DNA of 64,000 nucleotides. Origin: Carya illinoinensis. Taxonomy: Eukaryota > Streptophyta > Magnoliopsida > Fagales > Juglandaceae. Positions 23,449 through 34,697 of the stretch are shown here, piece by piece (the first letter of the stretch is position 1; each line of letters starts with the position of its first letter). A program made the translations under genes and the position numbers. The notes under the pieces were generated by a model, which saw nothing but the letters and a program-made list of their open reading frames with translations, searched no databases and was not told where the DNA came from. The stretch covers positions 2,914,001 to 2,978,000 of the forward strand of contig NC_056756.1 in the NCBI RefSeq assembly GCF_018687715.1. The letters are read 5' to 3'.

Positions 23449-25452
23449 TTTGTGTGGTCGGAGAAGTGTGAGAGAAACTTCCAGGAATTGAAGAACAGGC
23501 TGACAACGGCACCTGTGTTAGTACTCCCAGAATCGCATAAACCATTCGTAGTCTTCAGTGATGTGTCCAAGTTTGGTTTGGGTTGTGTCCTTATGCAGGA
23601 AGGACGGGTTGTAGCCTATGCATCTCGTCAGCTAAAGGACCATGAGAAGAATTACCCGACGCACGATCTAGAATTGGCTGCGATTGTTTTTGCACTCAAG
23701 ATCTGGCGGCATTTCTTGTATGGGGAAGCTTGTGAGGTATTTACTGATCATAAGAGCTTGAAGCATTTGTTTTCCCAGAAAAATCTGAATATGAGGCAAA
23801 GACGTTGGCTGGAGCTAATCAGTGACTATCAGTGTGAGATCAAATACCACCCGGGGAAGGCTAATATAGTTGCTGATGCTTTGAGCCGGAAGTCTCATTT
23901 GGAAGATGAAGCTGAACCGTCGGAAATGGATTCGTTACTTTATGGGATGAGAAGGCTCCTTATAGAGAGTTCGCAACAAGTAGAGATTCTGTCTTCAGTT
24001 CTTGACGTTCGAGTAACAGATTTTGAAGAATTGAAAGCTCTCCAAAGAAAGGATCCGAAGTTGCTGAACATCAGGAAAAGAGTCCGAAAATCTCGAGGGC
24101 CGTTGCACTATAGCATGGATAGTGATGGGATACTTCGGTTCCGAGATCGCAGAGTGATCCCAAAGGACTCAGATTTCAAGGAACGGATCATGGCGGAAGC
24201 TCATGCGGCCCCGTATTCAGTTCATCCCGGCAGTACAAAGATGTATCGAGACTTGAAGAAAACTTACTGGTGGGATGGAATGAAGAAGGACGTTGCCTTA
24301 TATGTGGAGAAATGCCACACGTGCCGTCAGGTAAAGGCCGAGCATCAGAGACCTGCAGGTATGCTCCAACCCCTCCCTATTCCTGAGTGGAAATGGGATG
24401 ATATCACGATGGATTTCGTAGTAGGTTTGCCGAGAACACCTAGTGGGAAGAATTCTGTTTGGGTGATTGTGGACCGGTTAACGAAGAGTGCTCATTTTCT
24501 GCCTGTTAACAACACCGACTCTTTGGGTAAGTTGACCCGTTTGTATGTCAAGGAGATAGTGAGGCTACACGGCATACCAAAGAGTATAGTGTCGGATCGG
24601 GACCCGAGGTTCACATCGCAGTTCTGGAAGAGTTTGCAGGCAGCTTTGGGTACTAAGTTGAAGTTCAGCACTGCTTATCACCCGCAGACAGACGGCCAGT
24701 CAGAGCGCACCATACAGACCTTGGAAGACATGTTGCGAGCATGTGCCCTGGAATTCCAAGGGAGTTGGGAAAATCATTTGCCGCTCATTGAGTTTGCCTA
24801 CAATAACAGCTACCATGCGACCATTCAGATGGCTCCCTATGAAGCTCTTTATGGAAGAAAGTGTAGGTCGCCCTTGTGTTGGGATGAAGTTGGGGAGAGT
24901 AGGGTAATTGGACCCGAAATAATTCAGGAAATGCAAAGCCAAGTCCGGATCATTAGAGATAAAATGGCGGCAGCTCAGAGTCGCCAGAAAAGCTACGCTG
25001 ATACCAGGAGGAGAGAATTGTCATTTGAAGTTGGTGATTGGGTTTACCTTAAAGTCTCTCCCATGAGAGGTGTTAAGCGTTTTGGTAAGAAGAGGAAACT
25101 AGATCCGAGGTACGTCGGCCCTTTTCAGATTCTGGAGAGAGTAGGGTCCGTCGCCTACAGAGTTGCTTTGCCAGATTATTTTGGGGATGTTCATGATGTC
25201 TTCCACGTATCATCCCTGAAGAAGAGCTTTGGGCAGCAAGAGCCACGTTTCGTCGACCCAGCAGGTATTCAGTTGCAACCGGATCTCACTTACGAAGTTG
25301 TTCCGTCGCAGATTTTGGATTGGAAGGAGCAACAGTTGAGGTCCAAGACGATACCTTTAGTTAAAGTGGCTTGGGGAGATCCGTTAGCTCAAGACTTCTC
25401 TTGGGAGCGAGCAGCGGACATGAGGGAGCAGTACCCGTATCTGTTCGAATGA
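23449..25452 (+). pseudogene. Gypsy pol part 2: RNase H, integrase, chromodomain-like tail
   Basis: In frame with part 1 after the TAA. RNase H region: [27 protein letters not shown]. Integrase: zinc-binding HHCC region (H...H ending [11 protein letters not shown]), then the DDE core with [23 protein letters not shown] and [20 protein letters not shown]. The C-terminal part has [12 protein letters not shown] and a chromodomain-like segment ([18 protein letters not shown], ending EQYPYLFE), the feature that directs chromoviruses to heterochromatin in studied relatives. The stretch is open for 666 codons from the first internal Met at 23452. Confidence 0.92.
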
Positions 25453-25554
25453 TGAAGGTATGTATTTTAATTTTGATCTCAGTTGGTTTTTGAGCGTTTA
25501 TGTGGCTTGCTTTAAGTTGGTAGTTGATTTGCAATTTCGAGGACGAAATTGTTT

Positions 25555-25569
25555 TTAAGGAGGGGAGGA
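25555..25569 (+). other. Polypurine tract, gypsy element
   Basis: AAGGAGGGGAGGA directly abuts the 3' LTR start. It primes plus-strand DNA synthesis in LTR elements. Confidence 0.9.
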
Positions 25570-27738
25570 TGTGATGACCCGCTTTTAAGTGTATTTTCGC
25601 TGAAGTAATTGTTTTTATTTTAAGTAATATACCAGTTATTTTATTTTAATGTAATTGCGTTTTTAAAATTGGGTTTTGATTTAATTTAATTTATTTGAGG
25701 TTGTGTTTTATTTCCTTAAGTTGTTTTGTGGTTTTAATCTTTTTGGCGGTTTGTTTCGTTTTCCCGGAGTGAGGATTGAACCTCATCTCTTTTCACATCT
25801 TTTTCCTTTTTCTCTTTTTCCTTTTTTCTTTTTCCCTTCTTTTCCTTTTTCCTTCTTTTTTTTCTTTTTTTTCTTTTCTTTTTCTCTCTTCTCTCTCCCC
25901 GATTCGGACCCCCCCCGTGCTCTCTCTCTCTCCTCCCTCTCCCTCACGCCGGCGCCACCTTCTCTCTACCCTACCGCCGCCGTCCGGCCACCAACCGGAC
26001 CCCCACCGGTCCCATTCTCTTCCTCTCCCTCCGGTGCACCACCCCTCCAAAACCCACCCCCAACCGGCCGGCCATTTGGCCGGAAAAAGCTTCCAAAGGG
26101 CGCACGGATTTCACTCCGATCCGCCGCCGTCGCTCCACCTCCGGCCACCATTTCTTCACCACTTCATCACCAGCCTCTTGCCGTCCTAACCCACCCATTT
26201 CCGGCCTCTAACGACCACCGGAGCAGCTCCCACGAGCTTGTTTTCCGATTTGCCATTTTCGGCCATTTTCGGTCATTCCGCCGCCACCCACGGCCGTCCG
26301 TCACTTCCAATAGCTTCACAACCACCTCTAGACCATTCCCTATCAATCCCGTGTCCTAGTTTGTCCCCGTTCAAAAGTGGGTTTTTCAGACCCACGGCCA
26401 CAGTGAATTTTCACTGTGACGTTGCTGTTTTTCCGCCGTTTGCAACGCCGCTTGTTTTCTAAAATTGCCATATAGCGCTGTAAGTATTTTCCAAACCCTA
26501 TTTTCAGATTTTAATATATATCACTCATTCAATTTATTTACTGTTGTTGGTTGTTGATTCCGGACTGAGTCCGAGGAGTTTCGGGGGTCGGATGGATGGA
26601 GGACGGAGTTGTCTGTTTTATTGATTTATGTTGGTTGGTTATTTTAGTATGCATTGTTATGGCATTACATGGTGCATGCACGTGTGTTGTGGGATTTGTG
26701 TGAAAAGCCTGTGTATTGGCGTGAGTGGTTTTACGGGTGCGTGTGTATCACGAGCCCAAGCCGGGATGGGTTATTATCTCGGTGGAGCTCCTCTGGTCAC
26801 TCGGGAGCGGAATAAACTGAGTGATGTCCCCTGAGTTGTCGAGAGAGATGACGGGAGCGGGGCTAGGGGATGCTTGGCTACGAACGCGCCGGGCGCGGAA
26901 CCGGGCATCGCCCTACTCACCGACTCCGTGGCCCTTCGCTGGCGAGGGCTAGAGGATGCTTGGCTACGCACGCGCGGGGCGCGGAACTGGGCATCGCTCG
27001 TTAGGTGTCATATGCGTAGTGGTACTCTACGGTGTGACACTGGAGCCAGGGTGTGCGGATGACCCCTAGGGGAGGTCATGGTGCATACGGTTAAAACTGG
27101 ATAATGGTTTATGAGGCCAAATGGGACTTTTGGCGTGGGCCAGATGGACTTCTGGCGAGATATTGGGCCGGATGGACTTCCGGCGAGATATTGGGCCAAA
27201 TGGACTTTTGGCGGCCAAATGTGACTTTTGGCGTATTTTTGGAAAGGATATGCTTTCGGGCCAAATGGGTTTTTGGCGTGTGTGGAAAACTTGGGTTTTT
27301 GGTGGGCTTGTGCATGGGGCATGTTTCATGCATCTTGTATGAGTTTTATGTGTTTTTATCTGGTAGTGTTTGGGTTTACTTACCTGCGGTACCATTCGTG
27401 GTTCCGTAGCTTTTGGTGCAGAGTTGGAGGACGAAGAGGAGGAGGCTGAGCCCGAGGATGCGGCTCCGCCGGGTTGCTGATGCTATCTTTATATTTGTTT
27501 AAAACTGTATTCGTGTTTTGTAATATTTATCTATGTATGTTTTAAACAGCTTGTATTAAGTTAAGAAAAGAAATTCTGGTACTTAGTTATGACTTTCGTT
27601 ATCCGCTGCGTGTTTCTTTTTACACATCTGTTGCCTTGCACACACTCGGCACCCGTCGATGGGATGGTGACCCGGGTTGTCACCATCCGGACGTCTCAAT
27701 TTCCCCCTGTTCGGGCGTGGGAATTTGGGGGCGTCACA
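25570..27738 (+). repeat. 3' LTR of gypsy element
   Basis: 2169 bp, about 99% identical by eye to the 5' LTR. It keeps the pyrimidine tract, the GC-rich direct repeat and the six-hairpin array (27116-27277). Confidence 0.95.
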
Positions 27739-27743
27739 GTGCA

Positions 27744-28539
27744 TATAGATGTCTTCCTCCAAATCATCATGAAGGAATGCAGTCTTCACATCTAACTGCT
27801 CAAGATGTAGATTTTCTGCAGCCACAATTGCTAACACTAGCCTGATCGTTGTCAATTTTACAACTGGAGAGAAAATGTCTGTGTAGTCGACACATTCCTT
27901 TTGTTGAAACCCCTTCATGACTATTCTGGCTTTGTAGCGCTTGCTACCATTATACTCTTCCTTAATTCTGTACACCCATTTATTGTGCAAAGCCTTCTTG
28001 CCTTTTGGAAGTTTAGTTAGCTCCCATGTCTGATTTGACATCAGTGACTCCATCTCATCTTGCATGGCTTTTTCCCACTTGATCGAATCTTCAATTCGTA
28101 GAGCTTCATCATAACTTTCCGGTTCACCACTATCTGTTAGCAAGATGTAGTATAGAGATGGTGAGAACCGCTGTGGTGGCCTGATTGTCCTTGAAGATCT
28201 TCGAGTAGTAGTGAGTGGTGTACGTTGTTCGATCTGTGTATCATCATTTTCTTGATCCTCGTTCTGATCAATGTTGACTCGAGTAACATCAAAGTCAACA
28301 ACCTCAGGTTTCTTTGGCTGTTCCTCAGATTCAGCTTGTGACTTAGTTTTGTACAGAATCTGCTCATTAAATATCACATTTCTACTTCTGATGATTTTGC
28401 GATTTTTATCATCCCAAAATCGATAGCCAAATTCTTCATCACCATAACCGATAAAAAAATATTTTCTAGATTTGGCTTCTAACTTGTTACGATCAGTAGA
28501 ATCTATGTGAACATATGATAAACAGCCAGAAACTTTCAA
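27744..28539 (-). pseudogene. Copia 1 pol: integrase C-terminal region and RT N-terminal part
   Basis: Read from 28539 down to the gypsy border. It begins LKVSGCLSYVHI, typical of the region after the copia integrase core. A low-complexity acidic linker follows, and then the RT start (WEKAMQDEMESLMSNQTWEL, LHNKWVYRIKEEYNGS, RYKARIVMKGFQQKECVDY, FSPVVKLTTIRLVLAIVA, QLDVKTAFLHDDLEEDIYM). The apparent ORF extends to 27583 only by reading into gypsy LTR sequence. A TAG codon at about 28566-28568 separates it from the integrase core. Confidence 0.9.
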
Positions 28540-28566
28540 ATGGGAAAGATTTACCTTTTTTCCGCT

Positions 28567-29139
28567 CTAGACTTCCTCTGGTAGATCGAATTTTAAGGGA
28601 ACTGAAGGTCCCCTATTAATCAAATAGGCTACAGTGTTAATTGCATCAGCCCAAAAACATTCAGGCAATCCTGAATTCAGCCTCATGCTTTTGGCATGTT
28701 CGTTGAGAGTTCTGTTCATGCGTTCAGCTACGCCATTCTGTTGCGGTGTCCCGGGAATAGTCTTCTGAAATCTAATCCCATTTGCAGCATAGAATTCTTT
28801 GAACCCTCCGTCGATGTACTCTCCTCCATTGTCTGACCTCAGACATTTTAACTTCAAGCCTGTTTCATTTTCAACCATGGCTCTCCACTTCTTGAAAGTA
28901 TCAAATGTGTCAGATTTATTTTTCAAAAAATAAACCCATACTTTCCTGCTTGAGTCATCAATAAAGGAAACATAGTACCGCAATCCTCCAAGAGAAGCGA
29001 CTGGGGATGGCCCCCACAAATCTGTGTGCACCAACTCCAACTTTGTAGATTTTGGAGTTCTACCATTTTTCAGGAAACTAACCTTTTTCTGCTTCCCAAA
29101 AATGCAACCTTCACACATGTCAAAATCAGTTGATTCCAA
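28567..29139 (-). pseudogene. Copia 1 pol: integrase core
   Basis: Contains CEGCIFGKQ (end of the zinc-binding region), HTDLWGPSPVASLGG and FIDDSSRKVWVYFLK (first catalytic Asp block), RSDNGGEYIDGGFKEFY (second) and TPGTPQQNGVAERMNRTLNE (Glu block). It is bounded by in-frame nonsense codons on both sides, near 29170 and 28566, so the polyprotein is broken in three places including the gypsy insertion. Confidence 0.9.
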
Positions 29140-29169
29140 CTTTGGTAACTTCCCCTTGGATAATAGTAC

Positions 29170-30438
29170 CTACATTCCTTTCTCACTCATGTGACCAAGC
29201 CTTTGATGCCATAGGTTGGCATTTGCGTCAGCAATTGCAACAGTATCTCTAATGCTTGAAGTCATGTATAGAGTACCTGTTTTTGTGCCTCGAGCTACTA
29301 CCATAGCTCCTTTTGTTATCTTCCACGTGCCATCGGTAAATAGTACCGAATGCCCATCAGTATCAAGTTGTCCTATAGAAATCAGGTTCCTCATGAGCTT
29401 AGGAACATGTCGCACCTTCTGTAGCAACCATGCACTTCCATTGGGCAAATTGATTGGTACATCTCCCATGCCTTCGATTTCCAACGCTTCACCATCTGCT
29501 AAGTACACCTTCCCAAAATCACCAGTGACATAATTCTGCAAGATTTCTCGGTGTGCCGTAGTGTGGAACGAGGCTCCTGAATCTAACACCCAAGATTCAA
29601 TTTGGTTGTCGACTGAAAGGAGTAAGGCATCTTGGAGATCTTCTGTTGTAGCATTAACAGAGTCATGCTCATTCTTCTTCTTAGCTTCCTTACAATTATT
29701 TTTGAAGTGGCTAATCTTGCCACAATTCCAGCACTGTACTTGTTTTCCGGACCTAGATTTACTTCTGCCTCTTCGGGACTTCGATCTGCCCCGATTTGAA
29801 CTTCTACTAGCTCCTCTACCTCTCGTCTCGAGGTTTAAGGCAGAATTGGAAGTTGATGCTTCTCCTGTATCTCTTCTGCGAACTTCCTCGCTAAGAATAT
29901 AGTCCCGGATATCTTGATACTTCATCTTTGTTTTGCCATAAGAATTGCTAACAGCTGTTCTCATGGCCTCCCAGCTTTTTGGCAATTGAGCTAGAGCAAT
30001 CAGTGCACGTACTTCATCATCAAATTTAATCCCTACTGAAGCTAATTGATTGATGATGGTGTTGAACTCATTCAGATGTTGAATAACTGGAGTTCCTTCT
30101 GCTATTCTCAAGTAGAATAGCTTGTACATCAAATGCACTTTGTTATTGGCTGATGGCTGCTCGTACATGTCCGATAAAGCTTTCATCAAATCCGCCGTGG
30201 TCTTTTCCTTTCCCACATTGTGTGCAGCTGATCTTGACAGTGTTAGTCGAATGACTCCCAACACTTGTCTATCAAGGAAACTCCAATCTTCATTGCTCAT
30301 ATCATCTAGCTTTCTTCCTAGGAGTGGAAGATGTAGTTTCTTCCCATAGAGATAATCCTCTATCTGCATTCTCCAGTAGGCAAAGTCTGTACCGTCAAAT
30401 TTCTTGATACCAACACCTTTAGCTTCTTCTCTAGCCAT
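29170..30438 (-). pseudogene. Copia 1 gag, protease and pre-integrase region
   Basis: Starts MAREEAKGVGIKKFDGTDFA. The UBN2-type gag domain is recognisable (YWRMQIEDYLYGKKL, DMYEQPSANNKVHLMYKLFY, HLNEFNTIINQLASVG). It is followed by an Arg/Ser-rich stretch, a CCHC zinc knuckle (CWNCGKISHFKNNC), the protease site WVLDSGASFH and the pre-integrase block NLWHQRLGHMSEKGM, where an in-frame TAG ends it. The first 420 residues have no other damage. Encodes capsid-like protein and protease in an intact element. Confidence 0.92.
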
Positions 30439-30513
30439 AACTTTACAAATGAGTTCAAATTCAAAAAAACAAAGATCACCGTTGTGTCCGAAACACTTGA
30501 ATTAGCTGGAAAC

Positions 30514-30750
30514 GAGTCCAGAATGATCCAAATAGTTTGTCAGCACTATTTGATCGTCGCGATGGAACTCCAACTGGCGTGATCTAGCCCAAAATGATCT
30601 GCAACACGTGGATGGTTTAGATCCAATGTACTGATTCCGAATCTCAAAATTTCGACCGTACGGATGAGTCCGGAATGATCCAAATAGTTGGAAATCACTA
30701 TTTGATCGTCGAAATCGGACTCCGAATGGCTTAGATCTAGCCAAAAACAG
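30514..30750 (-). repeat. Direct repeat in copia 1 leader
   Basis: Two diverged copies of about 85 bp at 30514-30598 and 30666-30750 (plus-strand words GAATGATCCAAATAGTT and CACTATTTGATCGTCG shared). It lies in the untranslated leader between primer site and gag. Confidence 0.75.
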
Positions 30751-30779
30751 ATCTGAAAAATGGACGGTTCTGATCTGTC

Positions 30780-31030
30780 TGGCGCGTGAGATACACATGC
30801 TGCACAGTGCGCGTGGGCAAAAGCGTGGGTGCGTGTAATACACGCGCTACAATACTGTGTGTGCGTGGGGGAGAGTGAGGCGCGTGTGACACACGCGCCG
30901 AACCTCTGTAGGGCGTGTGGGGGCGCGTGGGCGCGTGTCCTTCACGCGTCTTCAACCTCTGGAGCACGTGGGGGAGCGTGGGTTGCAGCAGATGCACGTG
31001 CCGATCTTCTAGGGGCGCGTGTAGCCTCGT
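30780..31030 (-). repeat. GC-rich, hairpin-rich block in copia 1 leader
   Basis: Many GCGCGTG/CACGCGC words. The clearest hairpin has 9-bp perfect arms, GGCGCGTGT at 30879-30887 and ACACGCGCC at 30891-30899, with loop GAC. It is strikingly GC-rich against its AT-rich setting. Confidence 0.8.
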
Positions 31031-31148
31031 CTGACCTCCATTTTCGATTCTGTTTGCGGTAACGGATTCATCTCGACGCGAGGAACACCGTGGAGTTGTC
31101 AAAAAATTGATTTTGAACAACTTGAATTTTTAGACAGCTCGAACCAGT

Positions 31149-31160
31149 GCTCTGATACCA
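31149..31160 (-). other. Primer-binding site (initiator tRNA-Met), copia 1
   Basis: On the minus strand TGGTATCAGAGC starts two bases after the 5' LTR end. Confidence 0.95.
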
Positions 31161-31162
31161 GT

Positions 31163-31582
31163 TGTTGGGAGTTGTTCTGACACAGAGACGATTCTAAATA
31201 AAGGAGGGACGAAATTTAACGTGATTCGGCAATTGCCTACGTCCACAGATGCTGTAATTTCACCATGAAAATAATTTTTACAGAAAAAATTCTCTCTGCT
31301 CACCCACTCTCTTCCTCTCTTCTTTCTCTTCCACATTCTGTCTGTACACACGCAGCACATACTCTCTGTTTTCTTTCTACACTTCTCTGCTGCTCTCAGT
31401 CTGCACACTTAAGCTCTCCTATTTATAGGAGAGCAGATCACTACGTTGTAGCAATTTGTTGCATGATGCTTGGGGAGGTGCCTAACAATACAAAAGCACC
31501 GAACGGTGCCTAATAAGCCAAAAGAGAAACGGTGCATTAAACAAACCCATGCCACCCACCACTTTTGTCTCCATCTGCAACA
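31163..31582 (-). repeat. 5' LTR of copia 1
   Basis: 420 bp, the same length and ends as the LTR at 13143-13562, with roughly 95% identity by eye. The TSD GTTTT follows at 31583-31587. Confidence 0.93.
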
Positions 31583-32413
31583 GTTTTCACGTCCAATACC
31601 AGAACGGGAGAGTATTTTTTTTCTCGTTTGATTTCCGTCCCAGTGTGTCTTTCTTCCTCCCTTTCCTCTCCATTTTGGCTCTCCTTAAATCAGCTTCCTT
31701 CTTCTTCTTTTTTTCTCATAAACCCCCCCAGCTTCCTTAGTCCGAAGCTCTCCTTTACGTAATTTTTTTTTTTTTCATTTTGTTCTTTTTCTGTAAAACC
31801 AGCCTTTTATGTTGACAATGTGCCTCTCTCTGTAATTTTCGTTCCCACTGAAAGGAGACCATGTTGTTCTTTTGAAAAAAACTGCTCTTACGACTTTCAG
31901 GCCCCCTTCAATGACTTCCACGTTCAGCGTCCTATACTCCCCATAATCCTCCTTTTTCGATGTGTTTCCATGATTCCTTCTCGCTGAAAATTCTTTTACG
32001 TTCAAAGTTATTTATATTTTGTATCTTTTTTCGTTGTCCAAGTCCACCATCTTCTTCCTTTTCTTTGTCTTATCTTCATATTTCTTTGTATTTTCTCTCC
32101 TTTTGATTAAATGTTTTAACTGGATCTCATATAAATTTTATTTAAACTGAAAATAAAGAGAAAAAAATAACATTTAAAAATAAATTAAAAGAAAAATAGA
32201 TTATTAAAAATATGTTATATATGTGAAGAAATATTGTTCAATTAAATCATAGTTATAAAATTAAGCATAAACATGATATTAATTAATTAAAAATCACAAT
32301 TCGTATATATACTTTTTAACTATTTTTTTATTTAAAATCAATAATAGTATCACAAAATAATTAAAATACGTTAATTTTAAATATATAAAATATATAATAT
32401 TTCAACTTAATCA

Positions 32414-33411
32414 CGTTTCATAATCAAATATTTCTTTGGTACTATATAAAGGTGATTTGGGATGGTCAATAGAATTTAATTATGATAACAGAAGAAAAGA
32501 GCGAACGCTGGTAATAAAGAAAGCTTTTGATCGCTGTAATATTCCACCGAAAGATGCAGTACGATCCCTAAAGAAAATTGACAATTATGAACAAATAAAA
32601 AGCACATAAACATGGTCATTGATGTAGCTACTATTTATATCCTCCACTTCACTAGATCATCATCTTCCTTTAATTCCCAATAATTATAAAAGTGAATGAA
32701 ACAAATCGATCTAGTTTTGGAGAATTTCATGAAACGTCTAGAGCGAAATGAAGCTACTAGCCATACGGTGGTTACATGGGATCAGACTTTACTAATCCTC
32801 CTCAATGACATATAATATGGTACCTAGTAATAAAAAAGAAGGGGATGATGAAAATGATAACAGCTATATAATGTGGATCTTACATACGATCATCATCAAG
32901 AGATCGGATCGGGTTTAATTTAAGGATTAGCTGGGCTCTTCAATTACTGGAGCTAGAGTACTGAAGATTAATTACTTAGCTTATAAATAAATCTTTTTAT
33001 CCAACCCTCTATTTTGTAGAAAATGAAATTTGCACATATTTAATAATTTCATGAAACAAAAGCTAAGTTAAGCTAATTTGGGGGACCTAAAAATTAAGCT
33101 GGATATATATTTGTGTGTGTGTATTAGGGCAGGCTTCTTTATTATTCGATCTACATGTATAATTTTCACCAGGCCATGCTTCTATAATATCATGGACCGG
33201 CCAGAAAATCCTTGCAGAGTCTAATGATGACGGGTGATTAGGCCAGAGAGTTGTTGATCAAGAGGACGTATATGTAGAAGGATCGAGCTCGTGTCAGAAA
33301 AATAACTGCTCGTGTTTTCCGAATCAAAAGTCAGTAAAAAGACAAATGAAGAAGATCAGTACGCGCGATCGATCGGGCGGGACATATGTTCTCCGGCCTG
33401 AATCATTAGGT
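32414..33411 (-). other. Duplicated fragment of MADS intron 1, part 2
   Basis: Matches about 58621-59610 with small indels and substitutions, including TTTTGGAGAATTT, AGAGATCGGATCGGGTTTAA and GACATATGTTCTCCGGCCTG. Non-coding. Confidence 0.85.
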
Positions 33412-33837
33412 TGTAAGATTTTGGAAAATATCTAATAATAAAAGAATCGTTAGAACACTAATTTCTGGTCATTGTTGATTAAGTATTTGCAGGAACTAAT
33501 TGTTTTTAAATTGTGAACCCTCACAGATTTCTATATGGAAAATATTGGGTAGGGGTTTTCAGCCTATCTTTATTTTAAGATCATGAAATTGTGACTGATG
33601 GAAAATCACAGGCATTTATATATAGATAGGCCAAGACCCTTATCCACTGTTTTCTAAGTGTTGCTTCCTTCTATCAAGGAATGTAACTATTGGGTTTTAA
33701 ATGAGTAGTATCTTTATTTTAATTACCCAGAGTTTTAATATAAATATAAAACTATTAAATAAATATATATAATATATTTGAAAAGGTATGGCACGTAAGC
33801 CACCTTCAAGTCTCCTACAAGGAGACGTGTGCTTTCA
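33412..33837 (-). repeat. LTR of copia 2 (complete, minus orientation)
   Basis: 426 bp. Minus strand TGAAAGCACACG to AAAATCTTACA. The purine tract CCAAGTGGGAGAA precedes it at 33838-33850. Confidence 0.92.
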
Positions 33838-34169
33838 TTCTCCCACTTGGCTTACGTGACAGTCATTTAAAATTATCTGGGTAACCAAAACTGAATATGG
33901 CCACAAATAAAACTACTCAAACCATAAATTTTAGTAGAAAGATATAATACATTAATCATGGCGGTTATGTTATTATATTAACATTTCCTTCCATGTATTA
34001 CACTGTATTAGCCTCTCTAAATTAATTTCCATATGTGAAATATCTCTTTATGAATGACTTCCTATAAGTCATTATGGGTCTATACATCATAGATTAGGAG
34101 CAAATACTTTATGTGCACAAATAAAAATATTATTCTTGACAACAACAAGTACTGTATACAATAATTAAA

Positions 34170-34685
34170 TCAAACATAAAATGAGCTCATTAATCCCATG
34201 CTCTCTACATGTTTCAAAAACATTTTTATTGAGAGCCATTTTGTCATGGGATCTGCAATCATAAAGGATATACTTGTATGTTCTATAGTAACTTCTTGTT
34301 CCTTAACTCTCTCTCTGACAGCAAGATACTTTATGTCAATATGTTTGCTTTTGCTCCCACTCTTGTTATTCTTAGAAAAGAAAACTGCTGCCAAATTATC
34401 ACAGTAAATTCTTAATGGCTTAGATATTGAATCCACAACTTGAAGCCCTGTGATAAAACTCCTCAACCATTTTGCCTGTGAAGTTGCTTCAAAGCATGCT
34501 ATAAACTCTACCTCCATGGTAGATGATGCAATGATTGTCTGTTTGGTACTTTTCCATGATATGGCACCTCCTGCTAACATGAAGACATACCCTGAAGTGG
34601 ACTTTCTGAAGTCATGACAACCCGCAAAATCTGAGTCTGAATATCCAACCACTTCTAGACAATCAACGTGCTTATAAGTAAGCAT
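34170..34685 (-). pseudogene. Copia 2 pol: RNase H
   Basis: Copia RNase H: GYSDSDFAGCHDFRKSTSG, ISWKSTKQTIIASSTMEVEF, IYCDNLAAVFFSKNNKSGSK, KHIDIKYLAVRERV. It is separated from the RT by an in-frame TGA at 34698-34700 (likely CGA to TGA). Confidence 0.9.
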
Positions 34686-34697
34686 ATGATTCTTGGT

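Larger units (their letters stand above)
14803..27738 (+). mobile_element. Ty3/gypsy chromovirus (Tekay/Del-like), itself carrying a solo LTR
   Basis: Full-length plus-strand element: LTR 14803-16972, primer site 16975-16986, gag, putative intron, protease-RT-RNase H-integrase-chromodomain, purine tract, LTR 25570-27738. It is flanked by the perfect target duplication GTGCA (14798-14802 and 27739-27743). The two 2.17-kb LTRs differ at only about 15 places by eye, so insertion was recent. It is damaged by a 3.4-kb solo LTR in gag and one nonsense codon in pol. The C-terminal [10 protein letters not shown]...YPYLF region is a chromodomain-like tail, supporting the Tekay/Del chromovirus assignment. 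Confidence 0.93.
13143..31582 (-). mobile_element. Ty1/copia retrotransposon 1, interrupted by a gypsy element
   Basis: Minus-strand element with 420-bp LTRs at both ends and a perfect 5-bp target duplication GTTTT (13138-13142 and 31583-31587). Minus-strand order is LTR, tRNA-Met primer site, leader, gag, protease/integrase, RT-RNase H, purine tract, LTR. A gypsy element splits the RT domain at 14803-27738 with its own duplication GTGCA. The coding region has two nonsense codons. The two LTRs differ at roughly 20 positions by eye, so the insertion is older than the gypsy element inside it. It resembles Tnt1/Tork-type elements. Confidence 0.93.
11725..32413. mobile_element. LTR-like element 1 (outermost shell of the nest)
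   Basis: Without the copia inside it, this insertion is about 2.24 kb (11725-13142 plus 31588-32413). It starts TGTTGTGTCTAAACTTTGAC and ends about CTTAATCA. Its first 700 bp or so resemble the element at 41160-43267. The flanks CATTC and CGTTT look like a decayed 5-bp target duplication. The uninterrupted site is at about 58615-58625. TG...CA ends, size and lack of coding capacity suggest a solo LTR. The right end is less sure because the relative ends differently. Confidence 0.5.

Noticed and set aside
27583..27743. C-terminal extension of the copia RT ORF
   Set aside because: These codons lie in the gypsy 3' LTR; the real copia frame ends at the insertion border 27744.
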